64,000 bases of DNA from Pterois miles (lineage: Eukaryota; Chordata; Actinopteri; Perciformes; Scorpaenidae). The position numbers and the translations under genes were made by a program. Location: contig CAMQGK010000001.1 of assembly GCA_947000775.1 (NCBI GenBank), positions 1,291,001-1,355,000 on the forward strand, written 5' to 3'. The notes under the pieces were generated by a model. It searched no databases. It was not told where the DNA came from and saw nothing but the letters and a program-made list of their open reading frames with translations. Shown here one piece after another: positions 1 to 10,893 of this stretch. The number at the start of each line of letters is the position of its first letter. Positions within the stretch are counted from its first letter, which is position 1.

Positions 1-354
1 ATCCCAAGAGAAGAGGTAAACCCTGTGCCAATTACCGGAAATGATAGTAACCAAAAAGAACATATGCAGCCTAAACAAATAAGGATAAACAACACAAGCT
101 AAATACACATTTTTGGTCCTACACATACATTATGAAAATCTGGTGGTGGAGGATTTTTTATGATACAATCAAAGGCAAAACTTTGACTTTTGTGAACAAA
201 ACAAGTACTGGGGATTTCTATGTAAAGAGGACATTTTATTTCTCAAATTTGTAAATTTCAGATGGAAGTAATACCAGTGGTGATAGGTTAAAATTGGTCT
301 TAGCTGTATTTAAAGAAAGTTTGGAAAACATATTCAATTTCTTGCCTGTAGTTA
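1..354. other. intron of SASH1-like gene, no feature seen
   Basis: AT-rich non-coding sequence upstream of the SAM-domain exon. I see no exon, RNA gene or clear repeat here. By inference it is intron of the plus-strand SASH1-like gene whose 5' exons lie outside the window. Confidence 0.4.
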
Positions 355-575
355 GGTGACCAGGTCAATACTAACCAGGAGACGGTTAGCCTAGCTTAGC
401 TTAGCATAAAGTGTGGAAACTAAGGGAAACAGCTAGCCTTGAGCTATTAAAAAATCTAGCGACTCAGCTATTTCTTGCCTAATCATCTGCTCTATTTACT
501 GTGCAGACATACTAGTGGTATTCATCTTCTCATTTAACTCCCAAAATGCCAAACTACTCCTTTAAAAATAAAGTT
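355..575. repeat. interspersed repeat fragment (teleost type)
   Basis: Contains the phrases GGAGACGGTTAGCCTAGCTT and GGAAACAGCTAGCC and ends in a stretch like CCAAAATGCCAAACTACTCC followed by TTTAA. I recognise these as parts of a very common fish interspersed repeat. Family and exact ends cannot be set without a repeat library. Confidence 0.45.
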
Positions 576-700
576 TTGCTTTGCAGTGTGTGCACTGAAT
601 CCTTGAGTTACAACCAGGTTTGGAAGCTTGTAACATGCTGTAAACTGATTCAGAATTTAATCGATCTGTTTGTGCATCATCCGTCCTCACCTCTCCACAG

Positions 701-851
701 GAGCATCTTCCCACCTTCCTCTTTAACGGCTATGAGGATCTGGACACGTTCAAGTTGCTGGAGGAGGAGGACCTGGATGAGCTGAACATCAGAGACCCCC
801 AGCACAGAGCTGTGCTGCTCACCGCTGTGGAGCTGCTGCAAGAGTATGATG
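701..851 (+). CDS. SASH1-like exon: C-terminal part of SAM domain
   Basis: Acceptor CTCACCTCTCCACAG precedes GAG CAT CTT; donor GTGGGT follows at 852. It encodes about 50 residues including NGYEDLDTF and NIRDPQHRAVLL, the typical core helices of SASH-type SAM domains. It ends in phase 1. Confidence 0.88.
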
Positions 852-3800
852 GTGGGTCAGGTAGTCAGCAACGTGTTATTGCTCACCTGAACACTACACA
901 AGACTCTAAACACATGAATATTGCCAAATAATAAGACAAACATGCAGAGACACATTTGACAAATATAATAATAAGGTTGACGTTCACTTTTTTACGAAAC
1001 CTGAAGGTCACCATAGTTCTCCGACATGCTTGTGAAACTGTGGTAACGTGGGAATTTAAAACCATTGTGCTACCGTTTGACTTCCATTGCCCCTAAAGTA
1101 GTGTTATTATGACAAGGATGGTCTGTGAGTTAGGAAAATGGCAATACTGCATTTTTGCACTCTACAGCTCACTTTACCTCAGTCTTTGAAAGGGAGGAGT
1201 GAGCGGAGGGATACTCAATTGGTTGCAACCTGCAACCTCACCACTAGATGCCACCAAATACTAAGTACTGCGGCTTTAAGGAATAGGGTGGATTTCAGAC
1301 AGTCCTGCAACAGTGGCCACATTCGATTACTATATATACTATATTTCTACATATGATTTATATGTCTGTGATATAGCTGTGAAGGTTAGTTTCAGCTTGT
1401 GACTGCTGACTGACTGCTGATTGACATACTGTAAGTTTGTTTGTAAGACTCCTTCCTTCACTATCATGAATAATGTTACAAGTGGGACATCTTCTTTAAG
1501 TCATTTCCAGTCCACAACTTTAAAGAGTCTCTTGAAGGGCTTTTCCATTGGCAGTTTTGGCCATGCTAAGACAGATGAGACTAGACGTATGTTTGAAGCT
1601 TCTACCTGAATCTCTGTAGTTTGAAGTTTAGTTTCTCTCCTGCATCCCTGTTTGTACTGATTCAGATCAATTCAAGTCAATTTTATTTAATAAACAAATC
1701 CCAATTTTGCCTCATGGGGTTTTACAGTCTGTACACGATACAACGCCCTCTGTCCTTTACAATGCGACCCTCTCATTGAATAAGGAAAAACTCCCCAACC
1801 AGAAAAAACACTTTTAACAGGGAAAAATGAAAAAATGAAAGAAATGTAGAGCAACAGAGGAGGGATCCCCTTTCCAGGATGGACAGATGTGCAATAGATG
1901 TTGTGTGTATAGAGTAACAACATATTGAAAATACAACATAGAAAATCCATATATCAAAAACTTATACATATATCCATCGTCAACCACTTATCACATTAGG
2001 GGTCGCGGGGGAGCTGGAGCCGACCCCAGCTGACACTAGGCAAGGCGGGGTACATCCATACCGGGGTGCCAGTCCATCACAGGGCTGACGCATAGAGACA
2101 GACAACCATTTACACTCACATTCACACCTACGGGCAATTTAGAGTCAACAATTAATACATGTAACATGAACATAATTGATATCTTCTTTATTTTACAGTT
2201 TCACTCTCAGCTGTATTAGAGGACCCAACATTTCCTGATTTTACTGCTTCATAATTACAGCTTTCAAATTACAAAATAATGGGGCTTTTAATGTGAAGAG
2301 TTTATGGGAAATGAAATGAGTGGCCTGAATTAACAGAACCTTGGTAGTACCTCTTCTTCAATAAAAACATACTGCAAGGAGGAAGAGTACAAAAATAGCA
2401 GGGGACTTTTTTTGTGAAGATCATAGGAAATGAAATGTGTTTATCCATCGTTTTACAGCTGCTCCTATGTGACCACTTGTCACAGCCATGGTTACACACC
2501 CTCAAGCGGGTAGCCCCGTTGTAATGGAGATGCAAATCCCTGCCATGCTGGGCTGACGTGCAGAGTCAAAACGAGTCAAACCAGGCCAGCACACATGTAG
2601 GGAAAAAGGCTATTAATATGTCTGTCTGTGCTGTCTGCAAAGACAAAACATGCGCACAACACATGCAAAGTTCCCCAGCAGTTGAGATCATAAGATGTGA
2701 CAGTGTGCCCCCTGTTGGTGGCGTTGTTCATTGCAGGAAGCAGCGACCCAGAGCGAGGCGGTCAGTCTGGAGGCTCACAGGAGAAGCTGCTCCTGGACCG
2801 CCGTGGCCTCACGGGGGACTCGCCGCGGGACTCCGGCTGCTACGAGAGCAACGAGAACCTGGAGAACGGTAATGACAGCCTGAGTCGCCTGTGAACACTG
2901 TCCTCCTCCTCCTCCTCCTCTTCTTCTGCCTCATCCTTCACTAGAAAGACTCGTGTCGTCTTCAGTCCTTCTTGATGCTTCAGCGTTCCAAGCCGCCAAA
3001 TTCAGTTTTCATGCTCTTCTGGAAAGACTCTGCTATCGTCACATTTACTTCTGGTGCTGTTTTTTTCCCCAAGCTTCCTCTTCAAGTCATACTTTCTTCT
3101 GTTTCTGCATCATTGAACTGTTTTGCTGTCACTGTTTTTGTCTGTTAAGGGCTTTTGAGAAGTGACATTACTTGCCTTTCTTTACGAACATAACATCGTC
3201 AATATCATAATCACGATGGGATAACACAAGGTTCTCTGTTACTACGGGACTAGAAGGTTCATCATGTTAAACTGAGCAGTGACCTTAAGACATTTTTACA
3301 GCCTTGAGCAAACTAAATGTGGAGCAGCTTGTAGGTCTACACACAATTAGATCTGCAGTTGTGAGATGTGTGGTGGTTTTTGCGATTGCTGAAAACGGAG
3401 ACTGTTGAACCGACGTGTGATAAGATTTACGTAGTTAAAAAAAAACACTTTCTCAGTAATTGCAGTACATATTTACTGTGAATGCTTGCTTTTTATTCAT
3501 AGCTATATCATTCTTATTGTGGTTATTTGGTTTGGCTTAAAAATGGTCAAATTGCAGAGTTGTGCTTACTGTAAATGAGGGTTCTTGTGAATGTCAAAAG
3601 GTCATGTGGTTTGAGATCAGCCACACCTGTACAGTGTATTTCTCTCAAGATTTTGCTGTTTGTGTTTGTATATTTTTTTAGTCCAGTAAAATATATGTTG
3701 CACAATATTTTATCATGTGCCTGAAAACTGCATAATGCAGAAGAATTAAAATATTTACTAAATAGTATAATTATACTTGTTAAAATATGGCATTTTGTAT

Positions 3801-5568
3801 AAATGTATATGCACTAAAATGCAGACTTAGGACAACCTTTAAAATGGTTTAACACTGTTAAAGGTCAAGTTAAACTCAAATTTTAACACTTTTGACAGAA
3901 GTGTGGCAGGTCTGAAGTCTCAGCATTTTCTGAAGTGTGCTTCTGTCATGGCTGAGCGTGAGGAATAAATTACTCCATGCTTTACCAGACTTGACTGCTT
4001 TCTTCTTTTCCTTTCATTTATCATTCATTTGTAGCACACGTTTAGATTTTGTTTTGTTTTTTTCCTTGGGTGTCCTTTTCACGATGGAGTGCTCCAGGGA
4101 TGATGTATTTTTGTTGGCCAACCAGGAAATTAGCATCTCCCTGGGTTCCCTCGGCAAAATGCCAATGGGAGAAAGTAAGATCTGAACAAATGATACTTAT
4201 GTTTTGTTATATCTATATGGATAATCTCCACAAAAAGACGATTTTTGACTTTTTTTTTCATAATGGGCATCAGCCAACGCCTGAGCACATTAAGCCCATT
4301 AGCAAGCAGGACGCCTCTGCAGGCAGCCCAGTGTTGTAGATCTAGAACACGTGACGTCGCCCCTTGTGTTAATCAAATTACCATCCTACCAGCAGGCCTC
4401 AGTAGATGAAGCCCAGTGGGCTTCTAACAACGTCCTGACTGGGAGAAACCGTGCAGGAGTGTTCAATGAATGTTTACTTAAGAAATTTTCTGTAGCATTT
4501 GTTATTGTTAAGCTGTTATATTTTATCAGATGGAGGAAAAAAATAAAACCAGCCAAAGATATCGGCCAAAAAAAAAATCAATCTGCATCACATATTGGCT
4601 TTCCTGATTCTGTAAAAACATTTGCATTGGCCATGAAAACCTGTATCGGTCAACCTCTAACGCTAACTCATTTCTAAGATTCAGACTCATTCCTGTAGCA
4701 CTCTATAGCCTCTCTTTTCCAACACTGAGCGCTCTGCTGTTGTTCTGTTAAAGTCAAATACACTCTGACGGCCCGGCATGATCTGCACACACTTCACTTG
4801 TTTATTTCAGGAAGGGACAAAAAGACAGCATCCATGAGCAGGTCCTCCTCCGGTTTTGAGTCGAGCCACCTCCCATCCCCAGAGTACCCAGCCCTCCCCC
4901 TGACACTGACCAAGACTTCATGCCTGCCCTGTATCTTACCACCACTAAGACCCCTGCAGAACAGCTTAAGCCTTCTAAGCCCAGCAAAAGGTCACCGTTC
5001 CAGTGGAGTCATTGCTCGGAGCCTGAGCTGCATGGAGCTAAGGAGAAACCCAGCACCAGACCTGCTGAGGAGGAGTTTCTCCCGTACTGTCCTCCACAAA
5101 CAGCGGGAGGGAAAACTCATCGACTCTAAAAACTGGACGCTGTCCTCCGGCATCAAAATGGAGGAGAGCAGACGGGACACAGAAAACACTCAAAAACTTT
5201 TTGAGCTCATGTTTCCATCCTGGCAATCTTCAACCACATCATACAAGGCTGCACGCAGCACTGACGCTGCGAATGGATTTACCCCTAAACAAGCAGAAAC
5301 AACAGAAGTCACACACCTCCTCCAGCTGCCACCGACAGTCCCGGCAGAAAGGTCCAGTCATCCATTAACTACACCTTCCTTACCAAACCCAGAGCCGGTA
5401 CTGACAGAGACTGTCAGCATGTACAGCTACACAAACCACATCTCGTCAGATAAGACCATTCACTCAGTTTCAGCCAATTCTGAAGCCCGCCAGCTGATGA
5501 TGAAAAGAAATAAGAAGACATCCATGAAGTCACTTTCTGACAATGTGTTGGCCTCAGAAGTACAGTGA
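701..5568 (+). CDS. SASH1-like SAM-domain adaptor, 3' part (three exons)
   Basis: Coding exons 701-851, 2737-2868 and 4811-5568 join in phase (each junction splits a Gly codon) and end at TGA 5566-5568. Seen: the second half of a SAM domain (EHLPTFLFNGYEDLDTF..., DELNIRDPQHRAVLLTAVEL), then GSQEKLLLD and SPRDSGCYESNENLENG, then a Ser/Pro-rich tail with basic patches. The segment after the SAM domain resembles SASH1 more than its paralogues SASH3 and SAMSN1 as I recall them. SASH1 family members are SLY-SH3-SAM scaffolds that act in signalling and adhesion. The 5' exons (SLY, SH3, start of SAM) are outside the window. SASH1 normally continues to a second C-terminal SAM; here the tail stops about 250 residues after the second junction and I find no SAM2 exon before ddo. 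It may be a fish sash1 paralogue or a shortened isoform. Confidence 0.87.
976..1285. repeat. interspersed repeat fragment
   Basis: Phrases such as ACGAAACCTGAAGGTCACCA, TTGGTTGCAACCTGCAACCT and CACTAGATGCCACCAAAT are recognisable pieces of a common teleost interspersed repeat. The short open frames in it are incidental. Confidence 0.45.
1668..1940. repeat. interspersed repeat fragment
   Basis: Begins AATTCAAGTCAATTTTATTT and carries GGAAAAACTCCCCAACCAG and a GGATCCCCTTTCCAGGATGG segment, phrases that recur in an abundant fish repeat. It lies in the intron between the SAM exon and the next SASH1-like exon. Sequence between 1286 and 1667 shows nothing I can assign. Confidence 0.45.
1972..2158 (-). 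mobile_element. truncated SINE copy
   Basis: Shares TTAGGGGTCGCGGGG, the CAGCTG-containing middle and ACACCTACGGGCAATTTAGA with the complete SINE at 10894-11205. It ends shortly after the conserved CGGGCAATTTAGA block, so the tRNA-like head is missing, as expected for 5' truncation. Minus orientation is inferred from the complete copy. Confidence 0.6.
2159..2736. other. intron of SASH1-like gene, nothing recognised
   Basis: Unassigned intronic sequence ending at the acceptor GTTCATTGCAG just before 2737. Open frames here are short and none has a protein family look. Confidence 0.35.
2737..2868 (+). CDS. SASH1-like exon: post-SAM linker
   Basis: Acceptor TTGCAG at 2731-2736, donor GTAATG at 2869. 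Encodes a Gly/Ser/Asp-rich linker with GSQEKLLLD and SPRDSGCYESNENLENG, a SASH1-type signature, with no frame break. The exon enters and leaves in phase 1. Confidence 0.87.
2869..4810. other. intron of SASH1-like gene
   Basis: 1.9 kb intron. It starts with a CTC/CTT pyrimidine run near 2902-2930. Around 4530-4665 it has phrases such as GTATCGGTCAACCTCTA that look like a degraded DNA-transposon remnant. The rest is unassigned AT-rich sequence. It ends with the acceptor TTTATTTCAG. Confidence 0.4.
4811..5568 (+). CDS. SASH1-like terminal exon
   Basis: Encodes about 250 residues. It opens GRDKKTASMSRSSSG, which parallels the K-T-x-K-A-S-rich stretch after the SAM linker of SASH1, then PEYPALPLTLTK. 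After that it is low-similarity Ser/Thr/Pro-rich sequence with basic runs (RSLSCMELRR, MKRNKKTSMKS). No domain is visible. TGA at 5566-5568 closes the gene; no SAM2 coding follows. Confidence 0.85.
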
Positions 5569-5620
5569 ACTGTCAATTTACGGATGTTAAAAGCTGCTGT
5601 TGAATGCTGATCATCGTAAC

Positions 5621-6050
5621 TAGGGCTGCACAATTATGGTCAAAATGCTAATTATTTTTTTCTCAGTACTGACATCATGATTATTACATTCCTGCTACAG
5701 ATCTGTGCATCATAATAAGACTGGTCCATATTTACAGTCTGTCTTCGAGATGCAAAATATAAATAATGTATGAAAATGTTTTACCCAAAATATTACTCTT
5801 CTACGCTGGACTGCAGCCGCAACATTTAGCAAAATTTCTCATAGGATGCTGCGTTAATGTGCTCCTGCAGCAGCATGACGGCTCCCCAAAAGTGAAGCCA
5901 AAACATCTGGATCGCCTCCTGGTGGCTGGCTGTTCATGCAGGAAGTGATTCGTTTTCTAAGACGAGCAATTTAAACGTCAATATCGCAGTCGATCATTAA
6001 TTGAAGGAAGCCAAAATTGTGATTGATATTCGATTAATTGTGCAGCTCTA
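5621..6050. mobile_element. hAT-like MITE
   Basis: About 430 bp bounded by near-identical inverted ends: TAGGGCTGCACAATTA on the left and the complement of TAGAGCTGCACAATTA on the right. Ends and size fit non-autonomous hAT-type elements common in fish. A clean 8-bp target duplication is not evident. It lies 52 bp after the stop codon, so it may be part of the SASH1-like 3' UTR. Confidence 0.6.
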
Positions 6051-6540
6051 CTTAAAACCATGTTTTTTTTCAGTATGTTTGAAGTACAAATGTTTTTTTT
6101 TTTTCCAAATAACCCATGATTTCTGTAAATGTAACTGTGGATTTGTTGTGTGTGCCATGAAACTTCTGAGGTGAAAGTGCAAGCGGAGAAATGTATCTTT
6201 GGTACATTTTTCACAATAACCAGAAAATATGAAACAGTGGGTATAGAGCGTTTTTATAGGTTCAGGTGGACTCAACAGAAAGTTCCCTATGGTTTCTTTC
6301 AAAATCTTATTTCCAACAGTCTAGTAGTATCAATCCTCCCTCAGGATTCAAACCTAAAGTTTAAACAATGTTGAGTTATGTTAATAATGCTAAATTGCAT
6401 ACAACATATTTAATCATACATTTTTTTGTCTGTTCAAAATGTACCTTAAAGGGAGATTTGTCAAGTATTTAATCCTCTTATCAACATGGGAGTGGGCAAA
6501 TATGCTGCTTTATGAAAATGTATATATATATTTATTGGAA
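6051..6540. other. intergenic, nothing assigned
   Basis: AT-rich sequence with T-runs and a short TA microsatellite near 6520. No exon or clear element seen. Confidence 0.35.
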
Positions 6541-7014
6541 ATCAATTAACAACACAAAACAATGGCAGATATTGTCCAGAAACCCTCACAGGTACTGCAT
6601 CTAGCATAAAATATATGTTCAAACCATAACATGGTAAACTGCAGGCCAACAGGCAACAACAGCTGTCAGTATGTCAGTGTGCTGACTTGACTATGACTTG
6701 ATCCAAACTGCGTTTGATTATCATAAAGTGGTCATGTCTGTTAAGGGGAGGCTGGTGGGTACCCAGAGAACCCATTTACATTCACATATCTGGAGGTCAG
6801 AGGTCAAGGGACCCCTTTGAATATGACCATGCCAGTTTTTCCTCGCCAAAATTTAGCACAAGTAGGTTTTCTAGTTTCATATTTCAATATCTTCACTCTT
6901 TAACACTGAGCTACAATTTAAAAATCATGTTGCATTTATACATTAAAGAAATTAGCGGCATTAAAGCAAATTTGTATTAACACGTTATTATCGCGTTAAC
7001 TTTAACAGCCCTAC
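6541..7014. mobile_element. non-autonomous hAT-like repeat
   Basis: The right end reads CGCGTTAACTTTAACAGCCCTA, the complement of a TAGGGCTGTTAAAGTTAACG terminus. Internal phrases (GTCAAGGGACCCCTTTGA, TTATCATAAAGTGG, TTTCCTCGCCAAAATTTAGC) are familiar from a widespread teleost repeat. The left border is uncertain. Confidence 0.55.
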
Positions 7015-7584
7015 TAGTTACACCTCACAAAGTCCAGTTGGAGCTGGTCAACATGGAGTACTCGTCTCTATTTCAGATGTTCTCCTTTAGTTAAATCCAG
7101 TTCGTAGAGTCCAACAACACAAGCAGCATCATCAGGAGGCAGTGATGAGTCAACCATTTATTGTGCATCAAACACGGTCTTTATTAATTAAGGTATAATT
7201 GGCAGTGTTGATAGAAAGTTAATGGTCTTAGAGGTTGAACAATTTCATTTCACCCAGCAAGAATTTAGAGGAAAACTGGCTGTTTTTTCACATCAGTAAA
7301 TTATTTACAGTATTTTCCTTTTCATTAATTTAAGTAATAAATGTTTCTTTTATATGTAAAGTAAATTGTAAAATACCAACAAGGCTGTTAATCACTGTCC
7401 TGCTTTCACATCATTAAATGTTTTTATGTTTGAATTAAGTTCATCTTTCTGACAGTAGATCTCTGTACTCAAAAGCAACCCTAGTAGAAATTTAAAAAGC
7501 AGCATTTATTATGACATTCTCTCATAACCACTCCCAGTACCTCCAAACTATTGTTCAAACCAGTGTATCATGTAAGGGATAATG
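7015..7584. other. intergenic, nothing assigned
   Basis: AT-rich spacer downstream of ddo (minus strand). TTTATT occurs several times, for example near 7158 and 7181; read on the minus strand these are AATAAA and could serve ddo, but the choice cannot be made from sequence alone. Confidence 0.3.
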
Positions 7585-7870
7585 TACAGTGGGACGGTCA
7601 TTGTAGTGAAGTAAACCCCAACAGGACGATCTTGTATCACCCTGAGGGGGTTTATGTCACAACAGTGAACAGCTAGCTGTGCGGTATCCTGCTTATGATG
7701 CAGCTACTACATAAAAATCAATAATTTGACACAAAACAGTGACAGTGACATCAAGACTGAGCCCATAGCAACAGTCTTTTAAACTTAGCAATGGTCTGTT
7801 ATAAATAAATACCAGACGCAGTGATTGACCAATGAGAATCAAGTATTCAACAAAGCTGTGTAATCATTTT
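7585..7870. repeat. interspersed repeat fragment
   Basis: Contains GTGAAGTAAACCCCAACAGG at the left and AATGAGAATCAAGTATTCAA with CAAAGCTGTGTAAT at the right, phrases known to me from a common fish repeat. Family not resolved. Confidence 0.4.
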
Positions 7871-7884
7871 CTATAAATTATTTC

Positions 7885-8028
7885 CTAGAGCAGGTGCCCC
7901 ATGTGCCAAGGCTGATATCCTTGCTGCAGTGGCCCTGGGTTTGAATCCTGCCTGGAGCCCTTTGCTGCATGTCATACCGTTTCACCACTATCATTATCAA
8001 TAAAATAAAAAACCCTCGGCAAAAAAAT
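7885..8028 (+). mobile_element. tRNA-derived SINE fragment in ddo 3' UTR
   Basis: Carries a B-box-like GGTTTGAATCC near 7938, then CCCTTTGCTGCATGTCAT and an AATAAAATAAAAAA tail, the usual order of a fish SINE. It lies just 3' of the ddo stop and in the opposite orientation, so ddo mRNA would carry it antisense. Confidence 0.6.
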
Positions 8029-8032
8029 AATA

Positions 8033-8591
8033 CTATAGTTTAGCTTGTGGCGGCATTTCATCGAGGCACTCCCTGACCAGCCCCAGTGCGTCCAGGGCGG
8101 TGCCCCAGGCCAGGGTGATCCCCCAGGCCCCGTGGCCGTAGTTGTGTACCACCGGCACCTTGCGACCCTGCAGCCACACCACCTCCCTCTCCACCCTCGG
8201 ATTCCTCCGGGTTGGCCTCAGACCGACCCACTCGCTGAGAACTTTGGCGTTGCTAAGCGATGGCTCCAGAGCGCTGCAGCGCTCCAGGATGCTCTTCTTG
8301 TCGCCTTCGTCCAGTTGTAGTCGCCAGTCTCCCTCCTGCCTTGTGCCACCTATAGTCACGTTGCTTATGCCGGGGTAGATGTAGGTCTTTCCGTCTCCAA
8401 CTCTGATGAAGTGCTGCAGCCAGGGGGCCTCCATCTTGAGGATCTGGCCTCTGACCGGGTACATCTTGTCGTCACCCACCAGTGTTTTGGAGCCCAAACC
8501 CGAGCAGTTGACAATGATATCATAGCTGTTGCTTAACTCCTGAAGACTGTTGACCTTCCTCTGTTCTACTTGGCCTCCAGCCTTTCTGAAC
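8033..8591 (-). CDS. ddo: ddo last coding exon
   Basis: Acceptor CTGTAAAG lies just above 8591. Encodes the second half: NCSGLGSKTL, YPVRGQILK, TYIYPG, VGLRPTR, the DAO signature and the C-terminal AKL, then TAG (complement at 8033-8035). Confidence 0.96.
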
Positions 8592-9502
8592 CTTTACAGA
8601 ACAAGAGTTTATGTTGTTATAAAGAGAGTATTCAACCATTCACCTCACTGGAATCAAAACAGAAATTGAACTTCAACTAACTGTAAATGTTTTGAGTTTG
8701 TTGTAATTTTATTTAAATTCTTTCAGGAATAGTAACAATAATTATGACGATCTAACTCCATGTTGACCTTTAGAGTTTAATACAGAGGACAAACCTTTTC
8801 TCGAGCCACAGCAGGTAGCTGGAACATTCACATTTTATGGTGGTGATTGCATGGCCAATCTTGTAACCAGGAAACTTTTTCAACTCACGGTCCGTCATGA
8901 ATCGAAAGCTAATCACAAACTCTGACCAGAAAGGCTTATCAGCTGGAAGGTCTTTAAAAATCTGCCAGCTGAAAGAGAGTCAAAACAACAATCAGTGGAC
9001 GCAGAGAGGTCTACTTATCCTCTTTTTATAGAGCTGTTATTACCCAGAGCTCAGCATGACTCCAGCATCCGGTGAGTGTTGGGACAGAGCAATGGCCAAC
9101 AGGTGATCAAAGCTGTTCTTGAACCATTGCTTTTGTCTTTCTAAGGGAATATCTGATAGAGAAATAGAATGAAATATGTGATTTCAACATGCAAGACTAA
9201 ACTTTACTGCATATGTACATATAAAGGAGATGTGTAATGAATTTATGTGAATAACAAATGATTCTCACAAAATCGTACTGACTGCATAATATTTTAAAAT
9301 ATTTCACAGTTGAGAAAGATTATTGCATACCAGGATATTCTACAGCAAACATGAGCCCAGCAGCTCCATCGCTGGTGGTGTCTGGACTGAACTTGTCGGC
9401 CAGCAGAGTGACGGAGCAGAGAGGAAAAGCCTCAGCGATGCAGACAGCAGTGGAGAAGCCGATCACACCCGCTCCCACCACCACAACCCGGACACCTTTC
9501 AT
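8033..9502 (-). CDS. ddo: D-aspartate oxidase
   Basis: Flavoenzyme that oxidises D-aspartate, D-glutamate and NMDA to oxo acids with H2O2 and ammonia in peroxisomes. Coding exons 9331-9502, 9044-9152, 8795-8968 and 8033-8591 splice in phase to 337 residues (human DDO is about 341). Seen: FAD-binding Rossmann motif GAGVIG at residues 10-15, DKFSPDTTSDGAAG, YPVRGQ, the substrate-binding Arg region VGLRPTR, and the family signature VVHNYGHGAWGITLAWGTA at about 299-317, which fits the DAO/DDO pattern position by position. The last three residues are AKL, a PTS1-type peroxisomal signal. DDO is favoured over D-amino-acid oxidase by overall likeness to vertebrate DDO. No break or missing residue seen. 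It is transcribed away from zbtb24 and probably shares its promoter. Confidence 0.96.
8795..8968 (-). CDS. ddo: ddo coding exon 3
   Basis: Acceptor CTCTCTTTCAG and donor GTTTGT. Encodes WQIFKDLPADKPFW through KCECSSYLLWLEK, with clear likeness to the corresponding part of vertebrate DDO. Confidence 0.94.
9044..9152 (-). CDS. ddo: ddo coding exon 2
   Basis: Acceptor TTTCTCTATCAG and donor GTAATA. Encodes IPLERQKQWFKNSFDHL and DAGVMLSSG, including the QKQWF segment conserved in DDO. Confidence 0.94.
9331..9502 (-). CDS. ddo: ddo first coding exon (FAD-binding N-terminus)
   Basis: Start ATG is the complement of 9500-9502; donor GTATGC begins below 9331. Encodes the N-terminal FAD-binding strand-loop-helix. 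A probable acceptor CTACCTCCAG places the exon 5' edge near 9547, giving about 45 bases of 5' UTR; two further CCTCCAG copies make the edge ambiguous. Confidence 0.94.
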
Positions 9503-9547
9503 CCTGGACAGGTCTGCGCCTCAAACTGGAGGTAAACTGGAGCGAAT

Positions 9548-10380
9548 CTGGAGGTAGAGAATTGTGTCAAAGGCTGATTTATTACCGCGTGGTAACCTTG
9601 GTGACTGGAAGTTAATCCACAACTACTAGCCTTCACCCTCACCATAAACACTCATATCATTAACCAAAGCTGTGATTTATCTTGTGTGGTTTTAGGTTTG
9701 GTGGACTTTCATTTGATGTAACATTTTGTTGATGATTCTATTCAACAAGCATATAAACATCACTGACTGATTTTTTAAAATTATTTTCTCTTCTTCATCA
9801 GATAAGTCAGAGTAGCTGTACAACAATGTAAAAACATTTAATTATATGTAAAAATCAAGCATTTAAAATATAAAAATAATAATGATTTTATAAAGTGATC
9901 ATTTATAATATCTTAATCTGTATTAATAACTTCTGATGAAATAAATATATACATATATTAGAGTGAAAATACCATATTTCCCTCTATACAGTTATTTTAT
10001 TTTACAGTAGTACTTTAGTTGTGCTCATTTTTCAGCAGAATGACCTTTGTATTAATATATATATATACACTGTATAGAACATTAAATTCTTCCTACTGCT
10101 GCATGAATGTATAAAACACTTTAATTTGTACCAATGCATCATATTATTAAGATATCACTTATAATTTGTTATATCTTAACCTTCACTAATAACTTTAACT
10201 GTCAAATAAATATAGTGGTGTGAAAAATACCATATTTCCCTCTATACAGCACTTTTATTTTACAGGAGCATAAAAAATGGAAATCTACCAACAATTTAAA
10301 AGTGACAGCAGTTAGTTTTAAATGAATTACATCTGACTTTTTATCATTACAACTCAACTCCTACAACTGGTTCCAGGTCC
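9548..10380. other. ddo 5' intron, AT-rich
   Basis: Very AT-rich sequence with no exon seen. The phrase ATACCATATTTCCCTCTATA occurs twice (about 9970 and 10228) in similar surroundings, suggesting a local, diverged duplication of about 260 bp spacing. Confidence 0.4.
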
Positions 10381-10421
10381 AAGTGGTGGAATGTAATTTC
10401 CTAAATTTACTCAAGTATTGT

Positions 10422-10564
10422 TCTTAAGTACAAATACAAAGTACTTGCACTTTAGTGTTTCCATTTTATGTATTTTTCTACTTCCCTCCACCAATACCAG
10501 TCTTAAGTACAAATACAAAGTACTTGCACTTTAGTGTTTCCATTTTATGTATTTTTCTACTTCC
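10422..10564 (+). repeat. partial tandem duplication of a 64-bp segment
   Basis: The segment starting TCTTAAGTACAAATACAAAG and running to ATTTTTCTACTTCC occurs at about 10422-10485 and again at 10501-10564, 79 bp apart and nearly identical. The sequence type (repeated AAGTACTTGCACTTTAG) is part of a common fish repeat. Confidence 0.7.
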
Positions 10565-10569
10565 ACTCC

Positions 10570-10879
10570 ACCATTTCACCCATACTTGCTTCCCTCCACT
10601 GGCTCCCTGTCACTTTTAGAGTTCATTTTCAGACTTTATTATTTGTCTATAAAGCACTTCATGGATTGGCTCCCTCCTGCCTATCTGCCCTTTTATCTCC
10701 CTACACCTCAACTGGGTCACTCAGGTCTTCTGACCAGTCTCTTCTGGTCATCTTTGGTGGTTGCAGGCCCCAGTTTGTGTAACACATTGCCCCACCATAT
10801 CAGCTCTGCCTCCTCTATGGAATCACTCATAGCAAAGCTCAAGGCCCACCTCTTTTCTTTGGCTTTTGAATGTACCTGA
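10570..10879 (+). mobile_element. LINE ORF2 C-terminal fragment (L2-like), broken
   Basis: Translates to LHWLPVTFRVHFQTLLFVYK and KALHGLAPSCLSALLSPYT, then in another frame VVAGPSLCNTLP and SSMESLIAKLKAHLFSLAFE. This is the typical C-terminal end of fish L2-type LINE reverse transcriptase proteins. At least one frameshift near 10740 separates the two parts, so it is a dead copy. It lies in the ddo 5' intron on the opposite strand and is interrupted after 10879 by a SINE. Confidence 0.75.
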
Positions 10880-10893
10880 ATTGTGAAAACCAT

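Noticed and set aside
4798..4810. ATG at 4798 as the start of the SASH1-like last exon
   Set aside because: It lies within the acceptor tract TTTATTTCAG; splicing at 4811 joins the SAM-linker exon in phase, so the exon is internal to the message.
6714..6980. 88-residue frame between the SASH1-like gene and ddo
   Set aside because: Falls inside a recognised non-autonomous repeat.
8045..8320. Plus-strand open frames opposite ddo
   Set aside because: Shadow frames of the ddo last exon, which has clear family motifs on the minus strand.
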